The position numbers and the translations under genes are program-made. Positions 19,150-27,752 of a DNA stretch of 64,000 bases are shown in pieces. The first letter of the stretch is position 1, and every line of letters starts with the position of its first letter. The notes beneath the pieces are model-generated. The model had not been told where the DNA came from. It searched no databases and worked only from the letters and a program-made list of their open reading frames with translations. This DNA is from Myxococcales bacterium (lineage in GTDB: Bacteria > Myxococcota > Myxococcia > Myxococcales > Myxococcaceae). The stretch covers positions 1 to 64,000 of the forward strand of contig JAUXRI010000044.1 of the NCBI GenBank assembly GCA_030681895.1. Reading direction: 5' to 3'.

Positions 19150-21195
19150 TCAGGCCCGGCGAACCCGCCGCTTCGCCACCGATTCGGCCATGGGCTGCGC
19201 GACGTCACCTGCCGCGCGCGCCATCAGGCAGATCTGCGTGATCTTCGCGCCGAAGCGCTCCCACTTCGCTTCACCCGTGCCCTTGATGCGCAGGAACTCG
19301 GGCTTCGTGGTGGGGAGCGCTGCGGCCAGCCCATACAGCGTCGCGTCGTTGAAGATGATGAATGGAGGCACGCCCAGGTCGGCCGACAGCTCGCGACGGA
19401 ACCGCTTCAGCTCTTCGACCGCGAGCACGCTGTACTGGCCGGGCAGGGCGGTGGTGCCGAGCGTCGGCGCGTCGGCGCGGCTGGTCGACTTCGAGGGCAG
19501 CGTCACCTTGCTGCCGGCGCAGACGTCGCAGGAGCCGCACTGCTGGCCCCAGGGCGTCTCTTCTCCGAAGTACCGGAGCAGGAAGCCGCGCCGGCACCGC
19601 TTCGTGTACGCGTACTCGGTCATGCGTTTGAGGAGGAGCAGCTGACTGCGCTCCTGCTCGCGCACGCGCTCGAGGCTGACGCCGAGCGAGTCCCACGGCT
19701 CGTCCTTCAACGCCTGAATGGTGCGCCCCGCGAACGGGCGCTGCACGGTGATGGTGCCCGCGCGCTCGAGGGCCGAGAGGCCGTGACGAATACGCTCTTC
19801 GTCGAGCCCGCTGCGTCGGCCGAGCTGCGAGAGCTCCGTGGAGGCGCGCACGCCGACCGGGAAGGCCGCGAGCAGGGCCGTCCACAGCGCTTTCACCTCG
19901 GGGCTGCGTGGATGATGCCCGGCGGACTCGGGCAGAATCGTGATGCCGTAGCGCCCTTCACCGCGGCTGCCTCGCGCGAGCAGGCCTTCCCGCTCGAGCA
20001 CTTTCAGCGCCGCCGACACCTCGAACTCGCTCGAGCCGAGCTGCGCCGCGAGCTGGTGCACGCCGCGTTGGAACGTCGATTCCTGCCGGAGCACCTGCCA
20101 CAGATCGCGAAACAGCGTCGGCGGCGGGTGGTTCGACTGAATCAACCGCTCCTGTGTGTAGACGTCGGCGTGGTTGAAGAAGAGCACCGCGTGGGCGGGC
20201 TGGCCGTCGCGGCCGGCGCGGCCGATCTCCTGGTAGTAGGCCTCGACCGCGCGCGGAATTCCGGCGTGCGCGACGAACCGGATGCCCGGCTTGTCGATGC
20301 CCATACCGAACGCGTTCGTCGCGACGGCCACTGCCTCGGGCCGCGCCATGAAGGCCTCTTGCGCCTCGCGCCGCGCGTCGTCAGGCATGCCTGCGTGGTA
20401 CAGCACCGCGTCGACCTTCTTCGTGGTGAGCGCCTGGTGCAGCCCTTCGGCCTGCTTGCGGGTGTTGCAGTAGATGATGCCGCTGCCTTCGTTCGCCAGC
20501 GCTGCGCTCGCGCGACGTTTGTCGTCTTCACCCGCGACGTTCACCACGTCGAGGAAGAGGTTGGGGCGATCGAAGCCGGCGACGAAGATCTGCGGCTCCT
20601 TCATCAGCAACACGCGCGCGATGTCGTCTCGAACCTCGGGCGTGGCCGTGGCGGTGAGCGCGACCGTGCGAGGTGGGCGCAGCCGTTTTCGGACCTGCCC
20701 CAGCATCGCGTAGTCGGGGCGGAAGTCGTGACCCCACTGCGAGATGCAGTGCGCCTCGTCGATGGCGAAGAGCGCGACGCGCGCGTCCATCAGGGCCGAG
20801 ACGAAGGCCTCGCTGCGGAAGCGCTCCGGCGCGACGTAGACGAGCTTGTACTCACCGCCGCGGAGCTTGCGCTGACGGTCGGCCCGCTCGCCCTCGCTCA
20901 AGGTGGAGTTGATGAACGCGGCCGGAATGCCCCGCGCCGTCAGGCCTTCCACCTGGTCCTGCATGAGCGCGATGAGCGGAGACACCACCACGGTCACGCC
21001 ATCGAGCAGGGTCGCCGGCAGCTGGTAACAGAGCGATTTGCCCGCGCCAGTCGGCATCACCACCACCGTATTGCGGCCCGACAACACCGAGCTGATGACC
21101 TGCGCCTGTCCGTGACGGAACGTCGAGAGCGCGAACGCGTCGAGGCCCTTCGTCATTTCAGTCAAGAACGGCAGGTCGTCTGACACCGCGCGCAT
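19150..21195 (-). CDS. recQ: ATP-dependent DNA helicase RecQ
   Basis: 681 residues. ATG 21195 has GGGAG 7 bases upstream. Superfamily 2 motifs are intact: Walker A PTGAGKS (48-54), SPLIALMQDQV, DEAHCISQWGHDFRPDY, TATATPEV, and QEIGRAGRDG in the second RecA-like domain. The RQC region keeps its four zinc cysteines (C-x-RGFLLRYFGE ... CGSCDVC), and an HRDC domain closes the protein (ELKRFRRELSADLGVPPFII ... FLRIKGTGEAKWERFG). It unwinds DNA 3'-5' in recombination repair and stalled-fork processing. It lies 24 bases downstream of radC, so the two are likely co-transcribed. Confidence 0.96.
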   Translation of the reverse strand: MRAVSDDLPFLTEMTKGLDAFALSTFRHGQAQVISSVLSGRNTVVVMPTGAGKSLCYQLPATLLDGVTVVVSPLIALMQDQVEGLTARGIPAAFINSTLSEGERADRQRKLRGGEYKLVYVAPERFRSEAFVSALMDARVALFAIDEAHCISQWGHDFRPDYAMLGQVRKRLRPPRTVALTATATPEVRDDIARVLLMKEPQIFVAGFDRPNLFLDVVNVAGEDDKRRASAALANEGSGIIYCNTRKQAEGLHQALTTKKVDAVLYHAGMPDDARREAQEAFMARPEAVAVATNAFGMGIDKPGIRFVAHAGIPRAVEAYYQEIGRAGRDGQPAHAVLFFNHADVYTQERLIQSNHPPPTLFRDLWQVLRQESTFQRGVHQLAAQLGSSEFEVSAALKVLEREGLLARGSRGEGRYGITILPESAGHHPRSPEVKALWTALLAAFPVGVRASTELSQLGRRSGLDEERIRHGLSALERAGTITVQRPFAGRTIQALKDEPWDSLGVSLERVREQERSQLLLLKRMTEYAYTKRCRRGFLLRYFGEETPWGQQCGSCDVCAGSKVTLPSKSTSRADAPTLGTTALPGQYSVLAVEELKRFRRELSADLGVPPFIIFNDATLYGLAAALPTTKPEFLRIKGTGEAKWERFGAKITQICLMARAAGDVAQPMAESVAKRRVRRA

Positions 21196-21219
21196 GAGTG
21201 CACTCCCGTCGATCGCAGG

Positions 21220-21951
21220 TCAATCGTCTTCGTCGGCCAGGATTGGTCGACGCATGAGGGCGGAACCACGGGCGCTGTCGAGCAGGCCCTTCTCGAGCAT
21301 CGAGAGGTAGCCGGTGTCGGAGAGCACGACGTGGTCGAGCAGGGTGATGTTGAGCTGCTGCGCGGCCACCTTGAGCTTGCGAGTCATCGCGACGTCCTGG
21401 GCCGAGGGCTCCGGGTCTCCGCCCGGGTGCGTGTGGAGGAGCACGAGGCCACTCGCACGGCATGCCACCGCAGGGGCCAGCGCCTCGCGTGCGTCGATGA
21501 CGCAGTGGTCGACGCCGCCGGTCGAGACGCGATCGAACCGCAGCAGCACGTTGCGCGTGTTGAGTGAGAGCACCCACGTCTCTTCAAGCCGGCGCTGGAC
21601 CAGCTGCGTGCGGGCCCAGGCGGCGATGGCGTGCGGGGTAAAGAGCTTCGGGCGCTCCAGCTTGCGTTGCGGCAGGCGGTAGGCGAGCTCCATCGACGCG
21701 AGCAGCCGGGCCGTCAGCAGCGGCGCGAGCTCGAACGACAGCTCTGGCGTCTCGAGCAGGTGCGCCAGGCCATGGGTGAGGAGCGGCTCCACGTCGCGCT
21801 CGTCCTTCGCGCCGCCCAGCACCGCGAGCAGCTCACCGTCGGTCAACGACGCGGCCCCCAGCCGTCGCAGCCGCGCCTGCGCCTCGGTGAAGAAGCGAGT
21901 CGGCTCCTTCGGCTCCACCACCTCATGTGCTTCGAACCAATCGCCGTTCAT
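21220..21951 (-). CDS. radC: RadC-family JAB-domain protein
   Basis: 243 residues, usual for RadC. The N-terminal ~100 residues are helical (helix-hairpin-helix-like, GAASLTDGELLAVLGG), and the MPN/JAB domain follows with metal motif H173-x-H175 ... D186 (HTHPGGDPEPSAQD). The biochemical role of RadC is unsettled despite its name; the JAB fold suggests metallo-isopeptidase or nuclease chemistry. It lies first in a pair with recQ. An acidic tail (LADEDD) ends the protein. Confidence 0.9.
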   Translation of the reverse strand: MNGDWFEAHEVVEPKEPTRFFTEAQARLRRLGAASLTDGELLAVLGGAKDERDVEPLLTHGLAHLLETPELSFELAPLLTARLLASMELAYRLPQRKLERPKLFTPHAIAAWARTQLVQRRLEETWVLSLNTRNVLLRFDRVSTGGVDHCVIDAREALAPAVACRASGLVLLHTHPGGDPEPSAQDVAMTRKLKVAAQQLNITLLDHVVLSDTGYLSMLEKGLLDSARGSALMRRPILADEDD

Positions 21952-22105
21952 TCGTTCCCCCCGCAGGAGGCCTCAGCAAACGAAGTGCCGGAGGTCGTCG
22001 CCCGGCCGATCAACGGCCTGCGCATCCTTCGAGGCGGACGTGCGCGGACGCTCCACTCATTTCTCGCGTGTCGAGAGCCCACCTGAAGGCGCTACGCTGC
22101 GGCGC

Positions 22106-22561
22106 ATGGCGTACGCCGCGTCGCTCCCAACCGTCTGTGCCGCCTGCCGCAAAGCCGGAGCGCTGGTCGTCGAACAGTCCATCATCAAAGGCACGCTCAG
22201 CTGGGCCGAGTCGTTCGCGTGCTCGTGCGGCCATGGCTTCGAGGCGAAGAACGCTGGTCTGCCGATGCCCGCCGCGCGTCAGGCGCTGATGGTCGTGCAC
22301 GGGAAGTTCCGGGTGTTCGTCGACGCGCTCCCGAAAGGCGGAAAGGCGTTTGGCGTGCTCGCGAAGGTGCTCGACGCGAGCGAGGCCGAAGTGGCGAGCG
22401 CGCTGGCGCGGCTCCCGGCGGCGGTGTGGGAAGGCACGAAGCCCGAGGCCGAGTTCATGGAAGCGGCGCTCGGAAAGAGCGGCGCGACCGTGCGCGTCGA
22501 GCTCGTCAGCCCCAGGCCCTCGGCGCCAAGGCCTTCAGCGAAGCGGCCGAAGAAGCGCTGA
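22106..22561 (+). CDS. Hypothetical protein with N-terminal zinc-ribbon-like cysteines
   Basis: 151 residues from ATG 22106. The first ~50 residues have CAACRK ... CSCGHGFEAKN, spaced like a small zinc ribbon. The rest is a helical segment (MVVHGKFRVFVDALPKGGKAFGVLAKVLDASEAEVASALARLP) that alternates like a ribosomal-protein-L7/L12-type or regulator domain, then a basic Pro/Ser/Lys tail (SAPRPSAKRPKKR) suited to nucleic-acid contact. The longer open frame upstream (from 21776) is antisense to radC and is rejected. Not recognised; cytosolic. It converges on the next gene with 10 bases between stops. Confidence 0.65.
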   Translation: MAYAASLPTVCAACRKAGALVVEQSIIKGTLSWAESFACSCGHGFEAKNAGLPMPAARQALMVVHGKFRVFVDALPKGGKAFGVLAKVLDASEAEVASALARLPAAVWEGTKPEAEFMEAALGKSGATVRVELVSPRPSAPRPSAKRPKKR

Positions 22562-22571
22562 GCTTCGGAGG

Positions 22572-23213
22572 TCAGCGCAGCGCCGACGCCGCCTGCACCA
22601 CGTCCCACAACGTCTTGCCTTCGAGCGCGACGCCGAGCGGTGCGTGTTCTTTCGCGACGTGCAGCAGGGCCGACGCCAGCTCCGCGAGCGTGATGGGCTG
22701 GTACTTCGTCAGGCCGAAGAACGAGGTGATGGCACGTACACCGGGCATCGACTGGCCTTCGCGGTCCTCGAACGCTGACGGGCGCAGAATCGTGAAGCCG
22801 AGCCCGCTCTCCATCACCAGCGCCTCGGCCTTCGCTTTGGCCTCGAGGTACGCGCCCATCGGCCGCCCGGCGCCGACCGACGAGAGCAGCACGAGGTGAT
22901 CGACGCCTGCGCGCTTCGCCGCCTCGACGAGCTGGCGCGTGGTGCCGATGTCGCTCGTCTCGTAGGTGTCACCCTTCGCGAACCGCTTCTTCATGGTGCC
23001 GATGAGCTGCACGACGGTCGTGCATCCGTGCATGGCGGCGGTGAGCCCGGCGTCGCCCAGGTCGATCGCGACGACGTTGGGGTGCGAGAGGCTCGAGGCG
23101 CTCTTCGGGCGAACGTGCGGCACCACCGAGATGGCGTGGCGATCGGCCATGGGGACGAGGACGCGGCCGACGGCGCCGGTGGCTCCTGCGATGAAGAGGC
23201 GACGAGGGCTCAT
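22572..23213 (-). CDS. NAD(P)-binding SDR-like protein (NmrA/atypical SDR)
   Basis: 213 residues. The Rossmann loop is GATGAVG (9-15), followed by typical atypical-SDR landmarks: VVQLIGTMKKRF, the helix TRQLVEAAKRAGVDHLVLLSSVG, and YLEAKAKAEALVMESGLGFTILRPSAFEDREG, where Tyr-x3-Lys sits in the usual place. Family members include NDUFA9-like and NmrA-like proteins that bind dinucleotide and may be reductases or regulators. Substrate unknown. Slightly short for the family but complete. Confidence 0.75.
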   Translation of the reverse strand: MSPRRLFIAGATGAVGRVLVPMADRHAISVVPHVRPKSASSLSHPNVVAIDLGDAGLTAAMHGCTTVVQLIGTMKKRFAKGDTYETSDIGTTRQLVEAAKRAGVDHLVLLSSVGAGRPMGAYLEAKAKAEALVMESGLGFTILRPSAFEDREGQSMPGVRAITSFFGLTKYQPITLAELASALLHVAKEHAPLGVALEGKTLWDVVQAASALR

Positions 23214-23297
23214 GCGGCTGACGTCTACTCACGATTCTGACTCGACGCCTCGCTCGTGGCGTAGAGTGCGCCAGCTTCACACCCTCACGGAGACCTC

Positions 23298-23891
23298 ATG
23301 CGCTCGTTCGCTCTCGCCACCGTGCTCGTCGTTTCGTCGTTCGCTTCGTCCGAAGCGTTCGCTGATGAAGACACCAGGCCCTCGGGCAGCCTCGACTCCA
23401 GCTTGCGCGGCCCTGGCTCATTGTCGGACGCGAGCCCGCAGCGGCGCCAGCCGATGCTCTCGCTCTTCCTCGGCTTCCCGGCCGGTTACTTCGGGTTCGG
23501 CGGCTTTCCCTTCAGCATCGGCGGCCGCTACCTGCAGCCGATCCTTCACGATGGCTTCGTGCCGAGCATCAACGACTCATTCAGCATCGAGTTCGGCGCC
23601 GACCTGTTCGCGCTCAGCCACCGAGACTATTTCGGCGCGATGCTGGCGATTCCCATCGAGGCAATGTGGGCGCTGCACTTCTCGAACAAGTTCAGCGGGT
23701 ACCTGAAGCTCGGCGCGGCGATCGAGCTCCGTTTCCTGGGACCGTGGTGCTGGGGAGGGTCCTGCAACAACTTCGTCGGCGCCGGCCTCATCGGGGGAGT
23801 CGGCATCATGTATCGCATCACCGACGCCATCACGTTCCGGCTCGAGCTCGGGTACCCGGGCCTCAAGGTGGGCCTCGGGTTCCCGTTGTAG
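23298..23891 (+). CDS. Outer-membrane beta-barrel-like protein
   Basis: 197 residues with signal peptide MRSFALATVLVVSSFASSEAFA. The mature part is Gly- and aromatic-rich with alternating strands (LFLGFPAGYFGFGGFPFSIGG, GYLKLGAAIELRFLG, FRLELGYPGLKVGLGFPL) and ends in a hydrophobic strand, as many outer-membrane barrels do. A CWGGSC pair may form a disulfide loop. No family is recognised. It is divergent from the SDR gene, with 84 bases between starts. Confidence 0.65.
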   Translation: MRSFALATVLVVSSFASSEAFADEDTRPSGSLDSSLRGPGSLSDASPQRRQPMLSLFLGFPAGYFGFGGFPFSIGGRYLQPILHDGFVPSINDSFSIEFGADLFALSHRDYFGAMLAIPIEAMWALHFSNKFSGYLKLGAAIELRFLGPWCWGGSCNNFVGAGLIGGVGIMYRITDAITFRLELGYPGLKVGLGFPL

Positions 23892-23900
23892 CGGAGCGGA

Positions 23901-24449
23901 CTACTTCACCTGCGGGGCGGCGTTGCCGATGCCACTGATCGACAACTTCGGCTTCTTGCCGTCAGCGCCGCTCTTCCACGACACGGTGTTGTTCATGCCG
24001 TTCGCGACGATGCTCGCAGCCGAATCGGTCGTCACCGTGTTGCCCTGGCCGTTGACTCGAAGGGTGCGGCACGGGCCGGTGAAGGTGAGGGTGTGGCCCT
24101 GGCCGTTGACCTCGACGTCTTCGTTGGCCGCGCACACGTGCGCTTCCGCACGGCCCTGGCCCTGAACGACCCACTTGCCGTCGGCCGCGACTGACGCGGG
24201 GCCTGCGTTCTCGACGGCGACCGTCCCCGGCGCCACTTTCACCGTGCCGCTCGCGCCGTCGTTCTTCGCCGACACCTCGACGTCGTCTCCTGCGGCGCCC
24301 GTCTTCACCTTCACCTGCTTGTTGCCGGACTGCACGTCGACGCCGCCGCCGGTGCCGATCTTGACGGTCTTGCCGTTCTTCCCGGTGACGACGACCTGCG
24401 CGAAGGCGATGGAGGCGAGGCACGACGACAGCAGCACGAGACGAAACAT
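23901..24449 (-). CDS. DUF3060-family secreted protein
   Basis: 182 residues from ATG 24449: signal peptide MFRLVLLSSCLASIAFAQ, then Val/Thr/Lys-rich repeats (TVKIGTGGGVDVQSGNKQVK), and a C-terminal part with the DUF3060 look, repeated hGxGNxV strands (EVNGQGHTLTFTG, RVNGQGNTVTTDS, VANGMNNTVSW). The strands suggest a small beta-helix. Two Cys (CAANED and GPCRTL) could pair. Exported; role unknown. A longer frame reaching 24530 adds codons before the signal peptide and is rejected. Confidence 0.75.
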   Translation of the reverse strand: MFRLVLLSSCLASIAFAQVVVTGKNGKTVKIGTGGGVDVQSGNKQVKVKTGAAGDDVEVSAKNDGASGTVKVAPGTVAVENAGPASVAADGKWVVQGQGRAEAHVCAANEDVEVNGQGHTLTFTGPCRTLRVNGQGNTVTTDSAASIVANGMNNTVSWKSGADGKKPKLSISGIGNAAPQVK

Positions 24450-24542
24450 GTGGAGCTCCCCGAGGTGAGTGAACGGCGACGTTCCTACTCCAGTGGGTTG
24501 CCTGTCGAGTCCGGGGCGATCCACCAGCATCGGCGCGGCGCG

Positions 24543-25550
24543 TCAGTGCTGCCGGAGCCAGTCGACGATCGCCTCGACGCTTGTCTCCACGGCGCTGGAG
24601 CCGTGCCCGCCGTCAGACGCCACGTGCTTCTTCGAGCCCTTCGCCTTCGCCCGCGCGACGAGTTCGTCATTCCCAGCGGGGTCGACCAGCGCATCGTGCG
24701 CGCCTTCGATGATCAGCACCGGCGCCTCGAGCCTCGCCACATTCTCGGCGCACCGCTCCATCACGCGCTGCTGGGCGAGGAGCATGCGCATGCTGAAGTA
24801 CCGCACGACGAGCGGGTCTCTCTGCAGCGCGAGCCCCTCGTCGCGATCTGGGCCGAAGGCGATGGCCGACGGGTCGGAGTTCATGTCGACCGTCAGCACC
24901 CTCGGCCGGAAGATGAGGTTCGCGGCGTAGGTCAGGTACTGGCCGAAGGTGGGCGTCATGCCTTCTGTGGCGCGCAGCCTGTACGCCGCGTTCACGAGGA
25001 TGACGGCGTCGGGCTTCGTTCTGGCGCCGAGCTCCAGCGCGAACGCGGCGCCGGCGCTGTGCCCCAACAGCACGAGCGGCAGCGACGGGTACTGGCGGCT
25101 GATCTCGTCGTGGAAGGCCCTGAAGTCGTCCAGGAACGCGTCTGCGTCGACGTCGCCGCGCTCGCCGGGAGAGAAGCCGCTGCCGCGCGGGTGGAAGGTC
25201 GTCACCACGTACCCTTGTGACAGCAGCGCTCGGGTCAGCTGCGGGTACAGCGCCGCCGAGCCGCACTCGGGGCCCACGACGTACCAGACGACACCGCGCA
25301 CCTCGGCTGGCCGCTGCCAGGTCGAGAACAGGCGCTGACCGTCACGTGCGGCGATCCACTCCGCGTCTGCACCCGGCTGCGAAGGCGGGACGCTCGCTCG
25401 TGGAAACGTCACGCACGCCGTGTTGGCGACGACCAGCAGTGCGAGCACGAGGCGCGCGCTCGGCCGTGGTCGCCGCTCGTCCGTCGCGCTCAACGGCGAG
25501 AGCCACGTCTGCGTCATGTCCTCCGGCGCCTTGGTGAAGGGCATCGTCAT
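24543..25550 (-). CDS. Alpha/beta hydrolase lipoprotein (monoacylglycerol-lipase-like)
   Basis: 335 residues if ATG 25550 is used; ATG 25514 is equally possible. A hydrophobic segment ending in a lipobox (LVLALLVVANTAC) follows ~30 polar residues, so it is likely exported and lipidated. The fold is clear: nucleophile elbow GHSAGA, acid in the loop after VLIIEGAHDALVDPAG, His in SDGGHGSS. The oxyanion segment VVGPECGSAALYPQLTRALLSQGYVVTTFHPRGSGFS resembles serine aminopeptidase S33/monoglyceride-lipase-type enzymes. An ester or lipid substrate is likely but not shown. Its 5' part lies just downstream of the cinA stop. Confidence 0.75.
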   Translation of the reverse strand: MTMPFTKAPEDMTQTWLSPLSATDERRPRPSARLVLALLVVANTACVTFPRASVPPSQPGADAEWIAARDGQRLFSTWQRPAEVRGVVWYVVGPECGSAALYPQLTRALLSQGYVVTTFHPRGSGFSPGERGDVDADAFLDDFRAFHDEISRQYPSLPLVLLGHSAGAAFALELGARTKPDAVILVNAAYRLRATEGMTPTFGQYLTYAANLIFRPRVLTVDMNSDPSAIAFGPDRDEGLALQRDPLVVRYFSMRMLLAQQRVMERCAENVARLEAPVLIIEGAHDALVDPAGNDELVARAKAKGSKKHVASDGGHGSSAVETSVEAIVDWLRQH

Positions 25551-25633
25551 GAGGGCGTCGTGGTGGGACCCGAGGGGGAGCCGCTTCGCTGAAGGGGCGT
25601 GCCCGCATCGGGAGCGCACCTCGACCGTTCGCA

Positions 25634-26884
25634 TCACGAACCCATCAGCCGACGTCTCAACGCATCGAGCGCGGTCGCAGCGGCGAACAGTCGCACCCGC
25701 TCGCGGTCGCCACCGAAGCGGTGCTTCTCGACCGCGACCCCCGCTGGCGTCGCGACGCCGATGAACACCGTGCCGACCGGGTTCACCGCGTCGCCGCCGC
25801 TCGGGCCCGCGTAGCCGGTGACTGACAGGCCACATGTCGTGCCCAGCGCCTCACGCACGCCGACCGCCATCGCCTCGGCCACCGGCGCCGACACCACGCC
25901 GTGCGCCGCGAGGAGCGCTTCGGGAACTTTCGCCCAGGTCGTCTTCGCGCTCGCGGCGTAGGTGGCTGCGCCGCCGATGAACCAGTCACTCGCCCCCGGC
26001 ACCTCGGTGCAGGCCGCGCTGATCAGCCCTCCGGTGCACGACTCGGCGATGGCGAGGGTGAGGCGCTTCGCCACGAGCACCCTGCCCACCACCTTCGCCA
26101 GCGTGTCGTCGCCGGCGCCGAACACCACGTCGCCCAGGAGAGCGCGCGCGTCACGTTCTGCGGCCGCGAGCACCTGCTTCACCTCGTCGACGCTCGAGCC
26201 CGTCGCCAGCAGCTTCAGGTGATTCTCGGGGGCATGGGTGCGGTAGCCGAAGGTGACGGCCGGGTGCTTCGCGAGCAGCGGCTGCACCTTCGCGTCGAGG
26301 TGCGACTCTGGAACGCCCATCGTCTTCAACACCGCGAGCCGCGTCACGGTGCTCCGGCTCGAGGCCGTCATCGCCTCGAGCTGCGGGATGACGAAGGACT
26401 CCACGAGGTGGCGGTACTCGCGCGGCACCCCTGGCACGAAGAAGAGCGTGCACGCGCCGCGGCGCTGAATGACGAGCGGCGCCGAGCCTTCGGCGTTGAG
26501 CACCGCCTCGCTCCCCTCGGGCACGCGCGCCTGACGCCGGTTGTTCTCGGTGAGCGCGATGCCACGCTTCTCGAAGCGCGCGCGAATGTGCTCCATCACC
26601 ACCGGGTCTTCGAGCAGCGTCACGCCTGCGGCCTCGGCGGCGCACTCGATGGTGAGATCGTCCGTCGTCGGCCCGAGCCCGCCCGACACGAGCACCACGT
26701 CACAGCGCGCAGCGAGCGTGTCGAGCGCCTCGATCAAGTCTTCACGCACGTCGCCCACCACGGTCGAGCGCCGCACGGTGAGCCCGCAACGCTCGAGCAG
26801 AAGCGCCTGAAAGAAGCGGCTGTTGGTGTCCGAGGTGAGGCCGGTGAGGAGCTCGTCACCAGTGCAGAGCGTCTCGATTCGCAC
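25634..26884 (-). CDS. cinA: CinA-family protein (nicotinamide-nucleotide amidohydrolase)
   Basis: 416 residues, normal for full-length CinA. The N-terminal MoaB/MogA-like domain has GDELLTGLTSDTNS and VSGGLGPTTDDLT; the C-terminal PncC-like domain has AESCTGGLISAACTEVPGAS and GYAGPSGGDAVNPVGTVFIG, the NMN deamidase signature. It salvages NMN formed by DNA ligase and may hydrolyse ADP-ribose. It starts ATG 26884, 10 bases after the pssA stop on the same strand, so it is probably co-transcribed with pssA. Confidence 0.95.
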   Translation of the reverse strand: MRIETLCTGDELLTGLTSDTNSRFFQALLLERCGLTVRRSTVVGDVREDLIEALDTLAARCDVVLVSGGLGPTTDDLTIECAAEAAGVTLLEDPVVMEHIRARFEKRGIALTENNRRQARVPEGSEAVLNAEGSAPLVIQRRGACTLFFVPGVPREYRHLVESFVIPQLEAMTASSRSTVTRLAVLKTMGVPESHLDAKVQPLLAKHPAVTFGYRTHAPENHLKLLATGSSVDEVKQVLAAAERDARALLGDVVFGAGDDTLAKVVGRVLVAKRLTLAIAESCTGGLISAACTEVPGASDWFIGGAATYAASAKTTWAKVPEALLAAHGVVSAPVAEAMAVGVREALGTTCGLSVTGYAGPSGGDAVNPVGTVFIGVATPAGVAVEKHRFGGDRERVRLFAAATALDALRRRLMGS

Positions 26885-26894
26885 GCCGCAGGTT

Positions 26895-27725
26895 TTAGAG
26901 CACTTCCTGCTCGTCGACGTCGTCGTCCGAGTCGTCTTCGTCGTCGCCGTCGATGACCGCCGCCAGCGCCGCCGCCTTCTTCTCGACGAGGTGTTTGCGT
27001 AGCAGCAGCACCGACTCGATGAGGCCAGAGACGAGGTAGAGCCCGAAGTAGGCGACCAGCACCGAGGCGGGGTGCACGCGCGTGGCGATGAAGACGCCGC
27101 CCGCGAGGATGAAGGCCAGCACGGCCATCGAGCGCTTCGAGAGCTTGAGGTCCTTGAAGGTGCGGTAGCGAACCGTCGACACCATGAGCAGGGCCAGAAA
27201 GACGACCGCGCCGAAGACGGGCCAGCGCAGGGCCTCGGGCAGTTGGCCGCCGCGCGCCGCCTGGAAGGCGATGACCATCGAGACGAGGCCGCCCGCCGCG
27301 AACGGAATGGGCATGCCGACGAAGAACCGCGAAGCCCCGCCGTGCGGTGACCGAATGGCCAGCACGTTGAAGCGGGCGAGGCGCAGCGCTCCGCAGGCCG
27401 CGAACAGGAAGGCGCCGAAGAGCCCGACGATGCCCAGCGGCTGCAGCGCCCACTTGAAGATGAGCAGCGCCGGCGCCGCGCCGAAGGTGACGACGTCGGC
27501 CAGCGAGTCGAGCTCCTGCCCGAAGAGGCTCTGGGTCTTGGTGAGCCGCGCGACGCGGCCGTCGAAGCCGTCGAAGAAGATGCCGAAGAAGATGGCCAGC
27601 GCCGCCTGATACAGCTGCGTCGGACCAGCCTCGCCGGTACACAGCGTCATCGCGTAGAACCCGCAGAAGATGGACGACACCGTGAAGAGGTTCGGCAAGA
27701 CGAACATCAGGTCGCGCAGCTTCAT
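26895..27725 (-). CDS. pssA: CDP-diacylglycerol-serine O-phosphatidyltransferase
   Basis: 276 residues from ATG 27725. The CDP-alcohol phosphotransferase motif is complete, DGFDGRVAR-x8-G-x3-DSLAD. Several membrane helices follow (VVFLALLMVSTVRY, AVLAFILAGGVFIA, VLVAYFGLYLVSGLI). It makes phosphatidylserine from CDP-diacylglycerol in the inner membrane, the precursor of phosphatidylethanolamine. The C-terminal ~20 residues are extremely acidic (DGDDEDDSDDDVDEQE), an unusual tail. It is divergent from a hydrolase gene with only 27 bases between starts. Confidence 0.93.
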   Translation of the reverse strand: MKLRDLMFVLPNLFTVSSIFCGFYAMTLCTGEAGPTQLYQAALAIFFGIFFDGFDGRVARLTKTQSLFGQELDSLADVVTFGAAPALLIFKWALQPLGIVGLFGAFLFAACGALRLARFNVLAIRSPHGGASRFFVGMPIPFAAGGLVSMVIAFQAARGGQLPEALRWPVFGAVVFLALLMVSTVRYRTFKDLKLSKRSMAVLAFILAGGVFIATRVHPASVLVAYFGLYLVSGLIESVLLLRKHLVEKKAAALAAVIDGDDEDDSDDDVDEQEVL

Positions 27726-27752
27726 GCGGGCGCCACCATACCAGCCATCGCC

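Noticed and set aside
19099..21183. 694-codon open frame on the + strand
   Set aside because: Antisense to recQ.
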